This document shows, piece after piece, positions 49,625-57,864 of a stretch of DNA of 64,000 nucleotides (position 1 is the stretch's first letter; each line of letters opens with the position of its first letter). The stretch spans positions 47,211 through 111,210 of the forward strand of contig JACRAF010000031.1 of the NCBI GenBank assembly GCA_016213505.1, read 5' to 3'. The notes below the pieces were generated by a model. The model saw only the letters and a program-made list of their open reading frames with translations. It did not search any database and was not told the DNA's origin. Made by a program: the position numbers and the translations under genes. This stretch comes from Devosia nanyangense (GTDB lineage Bacteria > Pseudomonadota > Alphaproteobacteria > Rhizobiales > Devosiaceae).

Positions 49625-50311
49625 ATGTCTGCTCTTCCGAAATTCTCGTCGCGACGCAACGCCCCGCTGCCAACCGGATGGGACCAGTTGTTTTCCGCGG
49701 TGCTGTCGGACGCGCTCGACGCGATCGGGCTCACCGGCCAGGCGATGTCGCCCGCCATCCGGCCGCTCGACGAACAGCTCAAGATGTGCGGACGCGCCCG
49801 CACCGGCATCTACATGGAGGTCGCCGCCATCGAGCCCGGGGTGAACCCCTATGAACTCGAGATCGCCATCGTCGACGATCTGAAGCCCGGCGACGTCGCA
49901 GTGTTCGCCTGCGGCGGCTCCGCGCGCATCGCCCCGTGGGGCAGTCTGCTTTCGACGGCGACGCGGGCGCGCGGTGCGGCGGGCTGCGTCACCGACGGCT
50001 TCGTGCGCGACATCCTCGAAATCCGCGAGCTCAAGCTGCCGGTATTTCACGGCGGCATCGCGCCGCTCGATTCCAAGGGCCGCGGCCAGATCCAGGCCGT
50101 CGACCTGCCTGTGGTCTGTGCCGGCGTGCGGGTCGTGCCGGGCGATCTGGTGTTCGGCGATGCCGACGGCGTCGTCGTCGTGCCGCAGGCGATGGAGGCC
50201 GAAGTGCTGCGCATCGCGTTCGACAAGATTAACGGCGAGCACCATTCGATCCGCGAATTGCGGGCCGGGGCCTATCTGCGCGACGTCTACGCCAAATACG
50301 GGGTCTTGTGA
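49625..50311 (+). CDS. RraA-family protein, probable 2-keto-acid aldolase
   Basis: 228 residues. RraA/HMG-aldolase fold: LSDALDAIGLTG near 30, LKPGDVAVFACGGSARIAPW near 85, GCVTDGFVRD (the R-D metal/substrate motif) near 120, and PGDLVFGDADGVVVVP near 175. Non-RNase members are class II aldolases releasing pyruvate. After the IlvD/Edd dehydratase it most likely cleaves the keto-deoxy acid. It overlaps the amidohydrolase start by GTGA. Confidence 0.85.
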   Translation: MSALPKFSSRRNAPLPTGWDQLFSAVLSDALDAIGLTGQAMSPAIRPLDEQLKMCGRARTGIYMEVAAIEPGVNPYELEIAIVDDLKPGDVAVFACGGSARIAPWGSLLSTATRARGAAGCVTDGFVRDILEIRELKLPVFHGGIAPLDSKGRGQIQAVDLPVVCAGVRVVPGDLVFGDADGVVVVPQAMEAEVLRIAFDKINGEHHSIRELRAGAYLRDVYAKYGVL

Positions 50312-51222
50312 GCGCCATGACTGCCCGCGCCTATTGCGATTGCCACGTCAATATCTGGAACGACGAGCACGTGCTGCCGCTCTACCACCAGCTGCAGGGC
50401 CGCATCCGGCAGGGGGAGATGGCGCCGAAGGCCGACGCCGATACGCTCTACAGGGAGATGGCGGGCGTCGAAAGGGCCATCGTCTTCGCCCTGCGCTACG
50501 GCGATTCGATCGGCGTCGAGAGCAATGACGAGCTGACCGCGGCGGCGGTCGCAAAATACCCCGACAAGTTCGTCGGCTTCGCTTATGTCGACCCGCGCCG
50601 GCCCGACTGCATGGAGCAGCTGCGCCACGCGATCGAGGACCTGAAGCTCACGGGCGTCAAGTTCGGGCCGATCTACAATGGCGTGGCGCTCTCCGATCCG
50701 CGGCTGGTGCCCGTCTACGAATATCTCCAGAAGAACAACATTCCATTGACCCTGCATATGGGCACCACCTTTGCCCGCAATGCGCCCATCGAGATGGGGC
50801 GGGCCATCCATGTCGAACCGATCGCGCTCCGCTACCCCGACCTAGTCATGGTGCTCGCCCATATGGGGCACCCCTGGTACGAGGAGTGCATCGTGGTGGC
50901 GCGCAAGCAGCCCAATGTGTTCTGCGAGATCTCGGCGTTGGTCTACCGGCCGTGGCAGTATTACAACATTCTGATCTGCGCACAGGAGTACAGGATCACC
51001 GACAAGATCTTCTTCGGCACCGATTTCCCGTTCTCGCGGGTCGACGAATCGGTCGACGGGCTGCTCGGCATCAACGACCAGCTCGAGGGCACCAGGTTGC
51101 CGCGGGTCAGCGAGGAGACGATGCAGCGCATCCTCAGGTCGGACCCGTTCGCCCAGTGGTGGCACGGCGACGATCCGCTGGCCGCGCGAGTCGTCGGACG
51201 CGTCGGCGGTCCGCCGGCCTAG
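50308..51222 (+). CDS. Amidohydrolase-2 family protein, possible sugar lactonase
   Basis: 304 residues, COG2159-like. Metal motif near the N-terminus reads DCHVN rather than the usual DxHxH, so one histidine is replaced by asparagine. Further ligands are visible: IPLTLHMGT, LAHMGHPW and FGTDFPFS. Family members are decarboxylases or lactonases; in an aldonate operon a lactonase role is reasonable. The start is GTG at 50308 or ATG at 50317. Its stop codon is the same CTAG that forms the stop of the convergent Gfo/Idh gene. Confidence 0.82.
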   Translation: MSAMTARAYCDCHVNIWNDEHVLPLYHQLQGRIRQGEMAPKADADTLYREMAGVERAIVFALRYGDSIGVESNDELTAAAVAKYPDKFVGFAYVDPRRPDCMEQLRHAIEDLKLTGVKFGPIYNGVALSDPRLVPVYEYLQKNNIPLTLHMGTTFARNAPIEMGRAIHVEPIALRYPDLVMVLAHMGHPWYEECIVVARKQPNVFCEISALVYRPWQYYNILICAQEYRITDKIFFGTDFPFSRVDESVDGLLGINDQLEGTRLPRVSEETMQRILRSDPFAQWWHGDDPLAARVVGRVGGPPA

Positions 51223-52286
51223 GGCCGGGCGATGGTCACCTCTCGGCCCAGTTCGGCCGAGCGGTAGATCGCATCGACGATGCGTTGCACCACCAGCGCC
51301 TGCTCGCCGGTCACCAATGGGGGGCGAGCGTTGCGGACGGCATCGACGACGTCGGCGATCAGCGCCGCGACCGAGGGCGGGAAGGAGACGTCGGAGCTGG
51401 TGCCAGCCGGCAACAGGTCGACGATCTCGCCGCCCGGCGCCTCGCCGCGGATGGTCAGGGGATCGAACGAAACCTGCGCCTGCTCGCCGATGGCGTCGAG
51501 GCTGTAGTCCCAGCTGGGGACGCCCTCGACGCCGGGGCGGTTGTCGATCCACGAGCCCTCGAGCGACAGCCAGTAGCCTCCGGCAAAGCGCACATGGGCG
51601 CCGATCAGATCCTCGGCAGTGAAGCGGGAGGCGGCGAGCGAGTCGGGCGCGGTGCCGCCGCGCTTCCGCGGGAACAGCCGGGTGGCGCTGGCCGAGGCGG
51701 TGAGCGGCTCGGGAAAGCCGGCGAAATACAGTGCCAGATCGAGGAAATGCACCGCCGTCGAGGCGAGGGCGCCACCGCCCGAGACCTCCTTGCGGTAGTG
51801 CTCGCCCCACCACGGGATCTGCGATGCCTTGGCCCAGGCGCGGGTGAAGACCGGGGCACCGAACCGGCCGCTGGCGATGAACTGCGAGATGGCGCGGGCG
51901 TTCGGCGTGAAGCGCATGTTGTAGCCCACCGCCAGCACGCGGCCCGCCGCCCGGGCGGCATCGACCATCGCCTCGCCTTCGGCGACGTTCAGCGCCAGCG
52001 GCTTTTCGCACAGCACATGGGCGCCGGCGGCGAACGCCGCGATGGTCATCGCGGCATGGTGGACAGCCATGGTGCAAATGCTCACCAGATCGTACGGACC
52101 CGCCGCGAGCAGGGCCCGATAGTCGGCGAACCGCCCGGGCACGCCGAAGTCGCCGGCAACCGAGGCGAGGCGCTGCGGATCGGTATCGGCCACCGCCACG
52201 ACGTCGACGCCCGCGAGGCGCCTGAACGCCTCGACGTGGATGCGTCCCTGAAAGCCGCAACCGATGACGGCGACGCGCATCGTCAT
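51219..52286 (-). CDS. Gfo/Idh/MocA-family oxidoreductase
   Basis: 355 residues. Rossmann motif MRVAVIGCGFQGRIHVEAF at the N-terminus, the classical CEKPLALNVAEGEAMVDAA with catalytic lysine near 93, and GGGALASTAVHFLDLALYFA near 170 with the conserved histidine. Probably an NAD(P)-dependent sugar dehydrogenase or epimerising enzyme. ATGA overlap with the CoA-transferase; last gene of the ten-gene left operon. Confidence 0.9.
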   Translation of the reverse strand: MTMRVAVIGCGFQGRIHVEAFRRLAGVDVVAVADTDPQRLASVAGDFGVPGRFADYRALLAAGPYDLVSICTMAVHHAAMTIAAFAAGAHVLCEKPLALNVAEGEAMVDAARAAGRVLAVGYNMRFTPNARAISQFIASGRFGAPVFTRAWAKASQIPWWGEHYRKEVSGGGALASTAVHFLDLALYFAGFPEPLTASASATRLFPRKRGGTAPDSLAASRFTAEDLIGAHVRFAGGYWLSLEGSWIDNRPGVEGVPSWDYSLDAIGEQAQVSFDPLTIRGEAPGGEIVDLLPAGTSSDVSFPPSVAALIADVVDAVRNARPPLVTGEQALVVQRIVDAIYRSAELGREVTIARP

Positions 52287-53446
52287 TTTCTGACGGGCTT
52301 GCCGGTGCCGAGGCCGAGCCGCTCGAGCACCGCCTTGGTGTCGGCGCCAAACGGCCGGCCGGGGTGACGCAGGCGGCCCGGCGTCTTCGACAGATCGGCG
52401 ACGACGTTCTGCATGGTGATGCCGCCGACTTCGGCGATCATGTGGCGCGCCTTGTAGTGCGGATCGGCGAAAATGTCCTTCATGTCGAGGACCTTGGCGA
52501 TGGCGGCATCGACCCGGCGAAACTCCCGCATCACGTCGTCGGACGACCGCGCCGCCACCCACTCCGTCACGGCTCGTTCGAGCGCCTCGCGGTTCATGCT
52601 GCGGGCCTGGAAGGTCGAGTAGCGCGGGTCGCCGGCGAGCCCGAGCAGGTCGAGCACGCGGTTGGCGACGCTGTCGGAGGAACTCGAGATAGCGATCCAA
52701 ACGCCGTCGGCGCACTGATAGGTGCCGCGTGGCACGGTGTATGGGATGCCCGAGCCGAGCCGCGGCTGCAGGTAACCCATATGGGCGTAGGCGGATGGGA
52801 GCGGCCCCATGATCTGGAACATCGAGGTGAGCAGGTTGACGTCGATGGTCTGCCCCTCGCCGGTGCGCTGGGCGTGGAACAGCGCCACCATGGTGGTGAA
52901 GGCCCCGACCAGCGCGGTCACCTCGTCGGTCACGGCGATCGGCGGCAGCAGCGGCGGGCCGCCGGCCTCGCCGAGCAGACCGGAGAAACCGCTCAGGGCC
53001 TCGGCGATCGTGGCGAAGCCGGGATGCAGAGCATAGGGCCCGTCCTGTCCAAAGCCGCTGATCCGGAGGACGACGAGCTTGGCATTGACCTTGAGCAATT
53101 CGTCGGGACCGAAGCCGAGGGCCTCCAGCTTTCCCGGCCGCATGTTCTCGATCAGGACATCGGCGTCCTCGAGCAACGCCCACAGCGCGGCCTTGCCGTC
53201 GGGGCTCTTGAGGTCGAGGCTGATCACCTGTTTGTTTCGATTGACCAGCTTCCAGAAATACGAGTCGGTTTCGTTCGGCCCGACCCAGCCCATGCGTCGT
53301 GTCGGATCGCCTCCGGGGGCCTCGACCTTGATCACCTCGGCGCCGAAATCGGCGAGGTAACGGCCGGCCCCCGGGCCGGCGACCACGGTCGCCAGCTCGA
53401 CGACGCGAATCCCTTCGAGCGCCGCTTTGGGTTCAGTGTTGGTCAT
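52283..53446 (-). CDS. CaiB/BaiF-family (class III) CoA-transferase
   Basis: 387 residues. N-terminal GIRVVELATVVAGPGAGRYL, then FGAEVIKVEAPGGDPTRRMG, LVNRNKQVISLDLKSPDGKA, and the catalytic aspartate as D174 in IAVTDEVTALVG, followed by RTGEGQTIDVNLL. It moves CoA between organic acids. With a MaoC hydratase directly upstream (14-base overlap) it would activate or recycle an acyl-CoA made in this pathway, as in itaconate or mesaconate CoA routes. Confidence 0.9.
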   Translation of the reverse strand: MTNTEPKAALEGIRVVELATVVAGPGAGRYLADFGAEVIKVEAPGGDPTRRMGWVGPNETDSYFWKLVNRNKQVISLDLKSPDGKAALWALLEDADVLIENMRPGKLEALGFGPDELLKVNAKLVVLRISGFGQDGPYALHPGFATIAEALSGFSGLLGEAGGPPLLPPIAVTDEVTALVGAFTTMVALFHAQRTGEGQTIDVNLLTSMFQIMGPLPSAYAHMGYLQPRLGSGIPYTVPRGTYQCADGVWIAISSSSDSVANRVLDLLGLAGDPRYSTFQARSMNREALERAVTEWVAARSSDDVMREFRRVDAAIAKVLDMKDIFADPHYKARHMIAEVGGITMQNVVADLSKTPGRLRHPGRPFGADTKAVLERLGLGTGKPVRK

Positions 53447-53933
53447 CGGCTGTCTCCGGACGCATCGGCAGCAGCACCGAGCGGGTGAATGTGCAGACCC
53501 TCAGGCGATCCTGGTTGAAGCCGTCGGTTCTCACGGTCAGGATTCCGGCGCGCGGCCGCGATTGCGACACGCGCGTCGCCAGCACCTCGGTGACGCCATA
53601 GAGCGTGTCGCCGTGAAACAGCGGCGCCAAATGCAGCAGCTCGCTGAGCCCGAGATTGGCGATGGCACGGCCGGAGATGTCGGGCACGCTCATGCCGAGC
53701 AGCAGCGAGTAGACATAGGTGCCGACGACGATGTTGCGGCCATAGCTGGTCTGGCTCTCGGCCCAGGCGCGGTCGATATGGAGCGGGCTCGCTGCGAGCG
53801 TGAGCAGGCAGAACAGGTGGTCGTCCGCCTCGGTCACGGTCTTGCCCGGCCAGTGGTGAAACACGTCGCCGGCCTCGTATTGCTCGAGGTAGCCGCCGAA
53901 CCGTTCGTCGCGGGCATAGTGGATGGTGGGCAT
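53433..53933 (-). CDS. MaoC-like hydratase (mesaconyl/itaconyl-CoA hydratase subgroup)
   Basis: 166 residues, single hot-dog fold. FHHWPGKTVTEADDHLFCLL near 25, then LTLAASPLHIDRAWA, where ordinary MaoC hydratases have D-x-N-P-L-H; the aspartate position is alanine, as I recall also for the mesaconyl/itaconyl-CoA group. GRNIVVGTYVYSLLLGMSV follows. It would add or remove water from an enoyl-CoA. One base separates it from the lipoyl gene. Confidence 0.82.
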   Translation of the reverse strand: MPTIHYARDERFGGYLEQYEAGDVFHHWPGKTVTEADDHLFCLLTLAASPLHIDRAWAESQTSYGRNIVVGTYVYSLLLGMSVPDISGRAIANLGLSELLHLAPLFHGDTLYGVTEVLATRVSQSRPRAGILTVRTDGFNQDRLRVCTFTRSVLLPMRPETADDQH

Positions 53934-53934
53934 C

Positions 53935-54171
53935 TCAGACCTCGAGCACCAGAGTCGGGGCGCCGGTGCGCACGTCGTCGCCCTTGGCGATCAGGATCTC
54001 GCGGACCGTACCGGCGAAGGGCGCGGGCACCTCGACCTGCGTCTTATCGGTCTCCACCACGAAGATGGTCTGTCCTTCCGTCACCGTCGCACCGACCGCG
54101 ACGCTGATCTCGGCAATGACGACCTCGTCGACGGCATCGCCGACCTTGGGCATCTTGAGGGTGGAACGCAT
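53935..54171 (-). CDS. Free-standing lipoyl-domain protein
   Basis: 78 residues forming just one biotinyl/lipoyl domain: KMPKVGDAVDEVVIAEISVA, lipoylation site K43 in ETDKTQVEVPAP, then FAGTVREILIAKGDDVRTG. There is no subunit-binding or catalytic E2 domain. Good ribosome-binding site (GAGGACC). Since E1 subunits of a 2-oxoacid dehydrogenase are in the divergent operon, this is probably the swinging-arm carrier of that complex, with the catalytic part encoded elsewhere, perhaps right of the window. Confidence 0.88.
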   Translation of the reverse strand: MRSTLKMPKVGDAVDEVVIAEISVAVGATVTEGQTIFVVETDKTQVEVPAPFAGTVREILIAKGDDVRTGAPTLVLEV

Positions 54172-54198
54172 GTCTGGTCCTCGCGAACGATCGATGGG

Positions 54199-55068
54199 TC
54201 AGGAGCCGAGCTGGTCGGCGGTCGGATAGTGAAGCGGTACGCCGGCCAGCCCGAAGCGGCCGCGCGCCAGATGCCAGCGCCCGAGATTGGGCACCACCAG
54301 CGTGTCGAGCCCCGGCCCGGTGAAGACGATATTGGTGGGCGCGGCGAGCACGGTGCCGCGCGGATCGGCCGCGAGCACGCTGAGCCCGGTCTTGGGGTGC
54401 CAGCGATAGATCACGTCCGGGCGGTAGCAGGCGATGACGATGCTGCCCTCGGTGGTGACGGCGACGCCGTCGGGCACTGTCATGCCCAGATCGCAGAGCA
54501 CGCGACGCTCCCCGGCCGAGCCGTCGGGCCGGATGTCGATGGCGACCAGCGCCGCGGGCACGCTCTCGGCGATGTAGAGGGTTTGGCCATCGGCCGCGAG
54601 ACAACAGCCATTGGGGAAGGCCGTGCTGGCCTCGCTCCACACCTCGGCGCGTCCGCCCGGTCGAACCAGCCAGATGAAGCCGTTGCCGGCCATCCAGTCG
54701 CCCGAATCGGTCAGGTAGTAGTTGCCGCTCCGATCGAACGCACCCCAGTTGGGGACGTTGAACGGCTTGCCCGCCGGTCCCTTTGCATAGACCGTCAGCC
54801 CCTTGCTCGCCGGATCGAAGCGCCAGACGCATTTGGCGACGTTGTCGATGGCGTAGATGCGGCCCTGGGCGTCGGCGGCGAGGCCGAGCAGGAAGCCGCC
54901 GGTGCTGGCGAGCTCGACCGGCCTGTCGTCGACGATGCGGTAGATCTGGCCGGCCTCGCCGCCGACATAGACATCGCCGGCTGGGGTGACGCAGATGCCC
55001 TCGGCGTGATCGAGGCCGAAGGCGTAGCTTTCGATGCGGTCGAGGGCGACGGGTTCCTGCGGACTCAT
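54199..55068 (-). CDS. SMP-30/gluconolactonase-family protein
   Basis: 289 residues, six-bladed propeller signature: AEGICVTPAGDVYVGGEAGQ near 22, LGLAADAQGRIYAIDN near 62, FNVPNWGAFDRSGNYYLTDS near 103 (metal asparagine), FPNGCCLAADGQTLYIAES near 150 and TVPDGVAVTTEGSIVIACY near 193 (PDG aspartate). Hydrolyses a sugar lactone to the aldonate. In this operon it follows a sugar dehydrogenase and precedes the acid dehydratase step of the divergent operon. Confidence 0.88.
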   Translation of the reverse strand: MSPQEPVALDRIESYAFGLDHAEGICVTPAGDVYVGGEAGQIYRIVDDRPVELASTGGFLLGLAADAQGRIYAIDNVAKCVWRFDPASKGLTVYAKGPAGKPFNVPNWGAFDRSGNYYLTDSGDWMAGNGFIWLVRPGGRAEVWSEASTAFPNGCCLAADGQTLYIAESVPAALVAIDIRPDGSAGERRVLCDLGMTVPDGVAVTTEGSIVIACYRPDVIYRWHPKTGLSVLAADPRGTVLAAPTNIVFTGPGLDTLVVPNLGRWHLARGRFGLAGVPLHYPTADQLGS

Positions 55069-55079
55069 GATCGCTTCCT

Positions 55080-56243
55080 TCAGATCGCCGCGCCGGTGGC
55101 GCTGTCGAAAAGCTGGACCCTCGCCGCGTCGATGACGAGGCTGATTTCGGTCTTGGGCGGCGGCACGCGGGATGCCGGAACGCGCACGGCCAGCATGCGC
55201 TCTTCGAGCCGGATCTCCTCGGCCGGATCGATCGCCGCGCCGCGGATGAAATCGTCGGCGGTCCTGATGACGACCGACCGATCGGCGGGAGTCACGGCGA
55301 TGAAGGATTCGGGCTCGAGATGTTCGACCAGTTCGACCCTCGCCGGCAGTCCGGAGCCGCCCGCGGGTTGCCAGTCCAGATGTTCGGGTCGCACGCCGAC
55401 GATCACCCTGTCGCCGACGCTCAGCTCCTTGCCGCCACTGCGCGGGACCACCGTAAGCCGCGTCGGGCCGAGCGCCAGGGTGAGACTGGCGCCACCGCCG
55501 ACGACGCTCGCTTCGAGGAAGTTCATCGCCGGACTGCCGATGAAGCCGGCGACGAAGATATTGGCGGGAGCGTGATAGAGCGCATGCGGGGTGTCGTATT
55601 GCTGCAGCGTGCCGCGCGAGAACACCGCGACCCGGCTGCCCAGCGTCATCGCCTCGACCTGATCGTGCGTCACGTGGATGGTGGTGACGCCGAGCCTGGC
55701 ATGCAGGCGCCCGAGTTCGGCGCGCAGCTGCACCCGAAGCTTGGCATCGAGATTGCTGAGCGGCTCGTCGAGCAGGAATGCCGCCGGGTTGCGGACAATG
55801 GCGCGGCCCATGGCGACGCGCTGGCGCTGGCCGCCGGAGAGCTGCCGCGGCTTGCGGTCCATCAGCTCGGAGAGATCGAGGATACGGGCGGCCTCATCGA
55901 CCCGGCGCTTGATTTCGTCGCGGGAGAACTTTCTGAGCTCGAGGGCGAAGGCGATATTCTCGCGTACCGTCATCTGCGGGTAGAGCGCGTAGGACTGGAA
56001 CACCATCGCGATGTCGCGGTCGCGCGGCGACACATCGTTCATCACCTGGCCGTCGATGGTGATCTCGCCCGAGGTGATGGTCTCGAGGCCGGCGATCATC
56101 CTGAGCAGCGTCGATTTCCCGCAGCCCGAGGGGCCGACGAAGACGACGAACTCGCCATCCTTGACCTCGAGGTCGACATTGTTCACGGCAACCGTATTGC
56201 CCGCGTACACTTTGCCGACGCCCTTGAGTGTGATCGAACCCAT
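55080..56243 (-). CDS. CUT1 ABC transporter ATP-binding protein (MalK/UgpC type)
   Basis: 387 residues. Walker A GPSGCGKST at 37-45, Q-loop MVFQSYALYPQMTV, signature [15 protein letters not shown], Walker B AFLLDEPLSNLDA, switch VTHDQ, and a C-terminal TOBE/MalK-type domain (VIVGVRPEHLDW). It is the only CUT1 ATPase in the window and may also serve the two CUT1 transporters that lack one, as broad-use ATPases do. TGATG overlap with the SDR. Confidence 0.92.
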   Translation of the reverse strand: MGSITLKGVGKVYAGNTVAVNNVDLEVKDGEFVVFVGPSGCGKSTLLRMIAGLETITSGEITIDGQVMNDVSPRDRDIAMVFQSYALYPQMTVRENIAFALELRKFSRDEIKRRVDEAARILDLSELMDRKPRQLSGGQRQRVAMGRAIVRNPAAFLLDEPLSNLDAKLRVQLRAELGRLHARLGVTTIHVTHDQVEAMTLGSRVAVFSRGTLQQYDTPHALYHAPANIFVAGFIGSPAMNFLEASVVGGGASLTLALGPTRLTVVPRSGGKELSVGDRVIVGVRPEHLDWQPAGGSGLPARVELVEHLEPESFIAVTPADRSVVIRTADDFIRGAAIDPAEEIRLEERMLAVRVPASRVPPPKTEISLVIDAARVQLFDSATGAAI

Positions 56244-57025
56244 CAGAACCTCTTGACCGCTGTGAAGCCGCCATCGACGACGATGTCGGTGCCGGTGATG
56301 TAGGAGGCGGACGAACCCGCCAGGTAGACGACGACATCGCCGATCTCGCCGGGGGTGCCGATGCGGCCAAGGGCATTGGCGTCGCGAACGCGCTGCAGGA
56401 AGCCCTCGGCGTCGGCGACATTCATGTCGGCGAGGTCGCGCGACAGCATCGGCGTGTCGATGGTGCCGGGCGACACCGAGACGACCCGGATGTTGTCCTT
56501 GCCCACCTCGAGCGCCAGCGTCCGCACCGCGGCGATGACGCGGGCCTTGGCGGCCGCGTAGACGACGCAGCCGGGCAGGCTGTGGGTCGCCTGCACGGAC
56601 GAGGTGGCGATCAACGCCCCGCCGCCGCGGCTCCTGAGCGCTGGGATGGCCTCGCGGAAACACAGCAGCACCCCCTTGAGATCGACCGCGAGCAGGGTGT
56701 CGATGTCGGCATCCGCCATGGTCTCGAGCGATTCGTAGCGCTCGACCCCGGCGTTGGCGTGCACGATATCGAGGCCGCCGAAGCTGTCGACGGCCTTGGC
56801 CACCAGCGTTTTCACGTCGGCGCTGCGGCTGACATCGCCGATCGCCGCGACGGCCCTTCCGCCCGCACCGATGATTGCGGCGATCGTCTCGTCGAGTCCC
56901 TTGGCTGCCACGTCGTTGCAGACGACCGCGGCGCCGGCCGCGGCGAGCGAGATCGCCGAGCCTCGGCCCAACCCGGAGCCTGCCCCGGTGACCAGCGCCA
57001 CCTTGCCCTCGAGCGATCCGGTCAT
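56243..57025 (-). CDS. Short-chain dehydrogenase/reductase, probable aldose dehydrogenase
   Basis: 260 residues. Cofactor motif LVTGAGSGLGRGSAISLAAA, NAG motif (VHANAGVERYESL), catalytic serine in TSSVQATHS, Y-x-x-x-K in CVVYAAAKARV, and TGTDIVVDGGF at the end. Embedded between permease and ATPase genes with overlaps on both sides, so it is tightly coupled to uptake. Likely first oxidation of the imported sugar to its lactone. Confidence 0.9.
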   Translation of the reverse strand: MTGSLEGKVALVTGAGSGLGRGSAISLAAAGAAVVCNDVAAKGLDETIAAIIGAGGRAVAAIGDVSRSADVKTLVAKAVDSFGGLDIVHANAGVERYESLETMADADIDTLLAVDLKGVLLCFREAIPALRSRGGGALIATSSVQATHSLPGCVVYAAAKARVIAAVRTLALEVGKDNIRVVSVSPGTIDTPMLSRDLADMNVADAEGFLQRVRDANALGRIGTPGEIGDVVVYLAGSSASYITGTDIVVDGGFTAVKRF

Positions 57026-57864
57026 GATTTGAGGGCTCCTTCGGCCACGCCGCGCTCGAACTGCCGCTGCAGGACGAGGTAGACCAGGAAGACGGGCAGC
57101 GCGGCGATCATCGAGGCCGCCGCGATCAGGTGATAGTCGCTGGTATACTGACCCAGCTGGGCGTTGATGCCGAGAGTCAGGGTGAACCCTCCGGCGTTGC
57201 GCAGCAACACGAGGGCGAGGATAAACTCGTTCCAATTGGCGAGGAACATGAGGATCACCACGGTGGCGATGGCGCCCTTCGCCATCGGCGCAATGATGCG
57301 CCAGAGGATCTGCAGCTCGGTGCAGCCGTCGAGCCGCGCCGCCTCGACAAGCTCGCCGGGGATGGTGGCGAAGAAGCCGCGGAACACCAGGGTCGAGATC
57401 GGCAGGCCGAAGGCGACATAGACCAGTGCGAGCCCCGCGCGGTTGTCGTAGAGGCCGAGATAGCGCATCTCGATCAGCAGCGGCACGACCAGCGCCGACG
57501 GCGGAATGACGACACCGAGCAGCAGGAGCGAGAACAGCGCCTCGCTGCCCTTGAACGGGATCTTGGTGAAGGCATAGGCGGCGCTCATCGAGACCATCAC
57601 CGTGACGATGACGGAGCCGACGGTCACCATCGCACTGTTGAGGAAGAGCTGCCCGAGGCCGTAGCGGTTCCAGGCCTCGACGTAGTTGCCGGGCTGCGGA
57701 TCGGTCGGCAGCAGCCCGGGCCGCAGCGTCTCGCGGCTGGTCTTCAGCGACAGGCTGAAGATCCACAGCACCGGCGTCAGCACCACGATCGAGAGCAGCA
57801 GCGAGCCGATGGTGAGGGCGGGGCGAAATTTGCGCGGCGCGGCGGGCAGGGCGAGCTCAGACAT
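57022..57864 (-). CDS. CUT1 ABC transporter permease, MalG type
   Basis: 280 residues, six membrane segments, EAA loop EAARLDGCTELQILWRIIAP near 185 and C-terminal RQFERGVAEGALKS, the usual QR--GLT-GA-K tail. Overlaps the MalF gene by 8 bases and the SDR by ATGA. Confidence 0.92.
   Translation of the reverse strand: MSELALPAAPRKFRPALTIGSLLLSIVVLTPVLWIFSLSLKTSRETLRPGLLPTDPQPGNYVEAWNRYGLGQLFLNSAMVTVGSVIVTVMVSMSAAYAFTKIPFKGSEALFSLLLLGVVIPPSALVVPLLIEMRYLGLYDNRAGLALVYVAFGLPISTLVFRGFFATIPGELVEAARLDGCTELQILWRIIAPMAKGAIATVVILMFLANWNEFILALVLLRNAGGFTLTLGINAQLGQYTSDYHLIAAASMIAALPVFLVYLVLQRQFERGVAEGALKS

Noticed and set aside
47987..50245. A 752-residue open frame on the minus strand opposite the dehydratase and RraA genes
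   Set aside because: Antisense shadow of genes with clear active-site motifs; no start signal and no domain.
52283..53446. Possible loss of the catalytic aspartate in the CoA-transferase
   Set aside because: The position first checked (PGFA) is not the catalytic one; the aspartate expected further on is present as D174.
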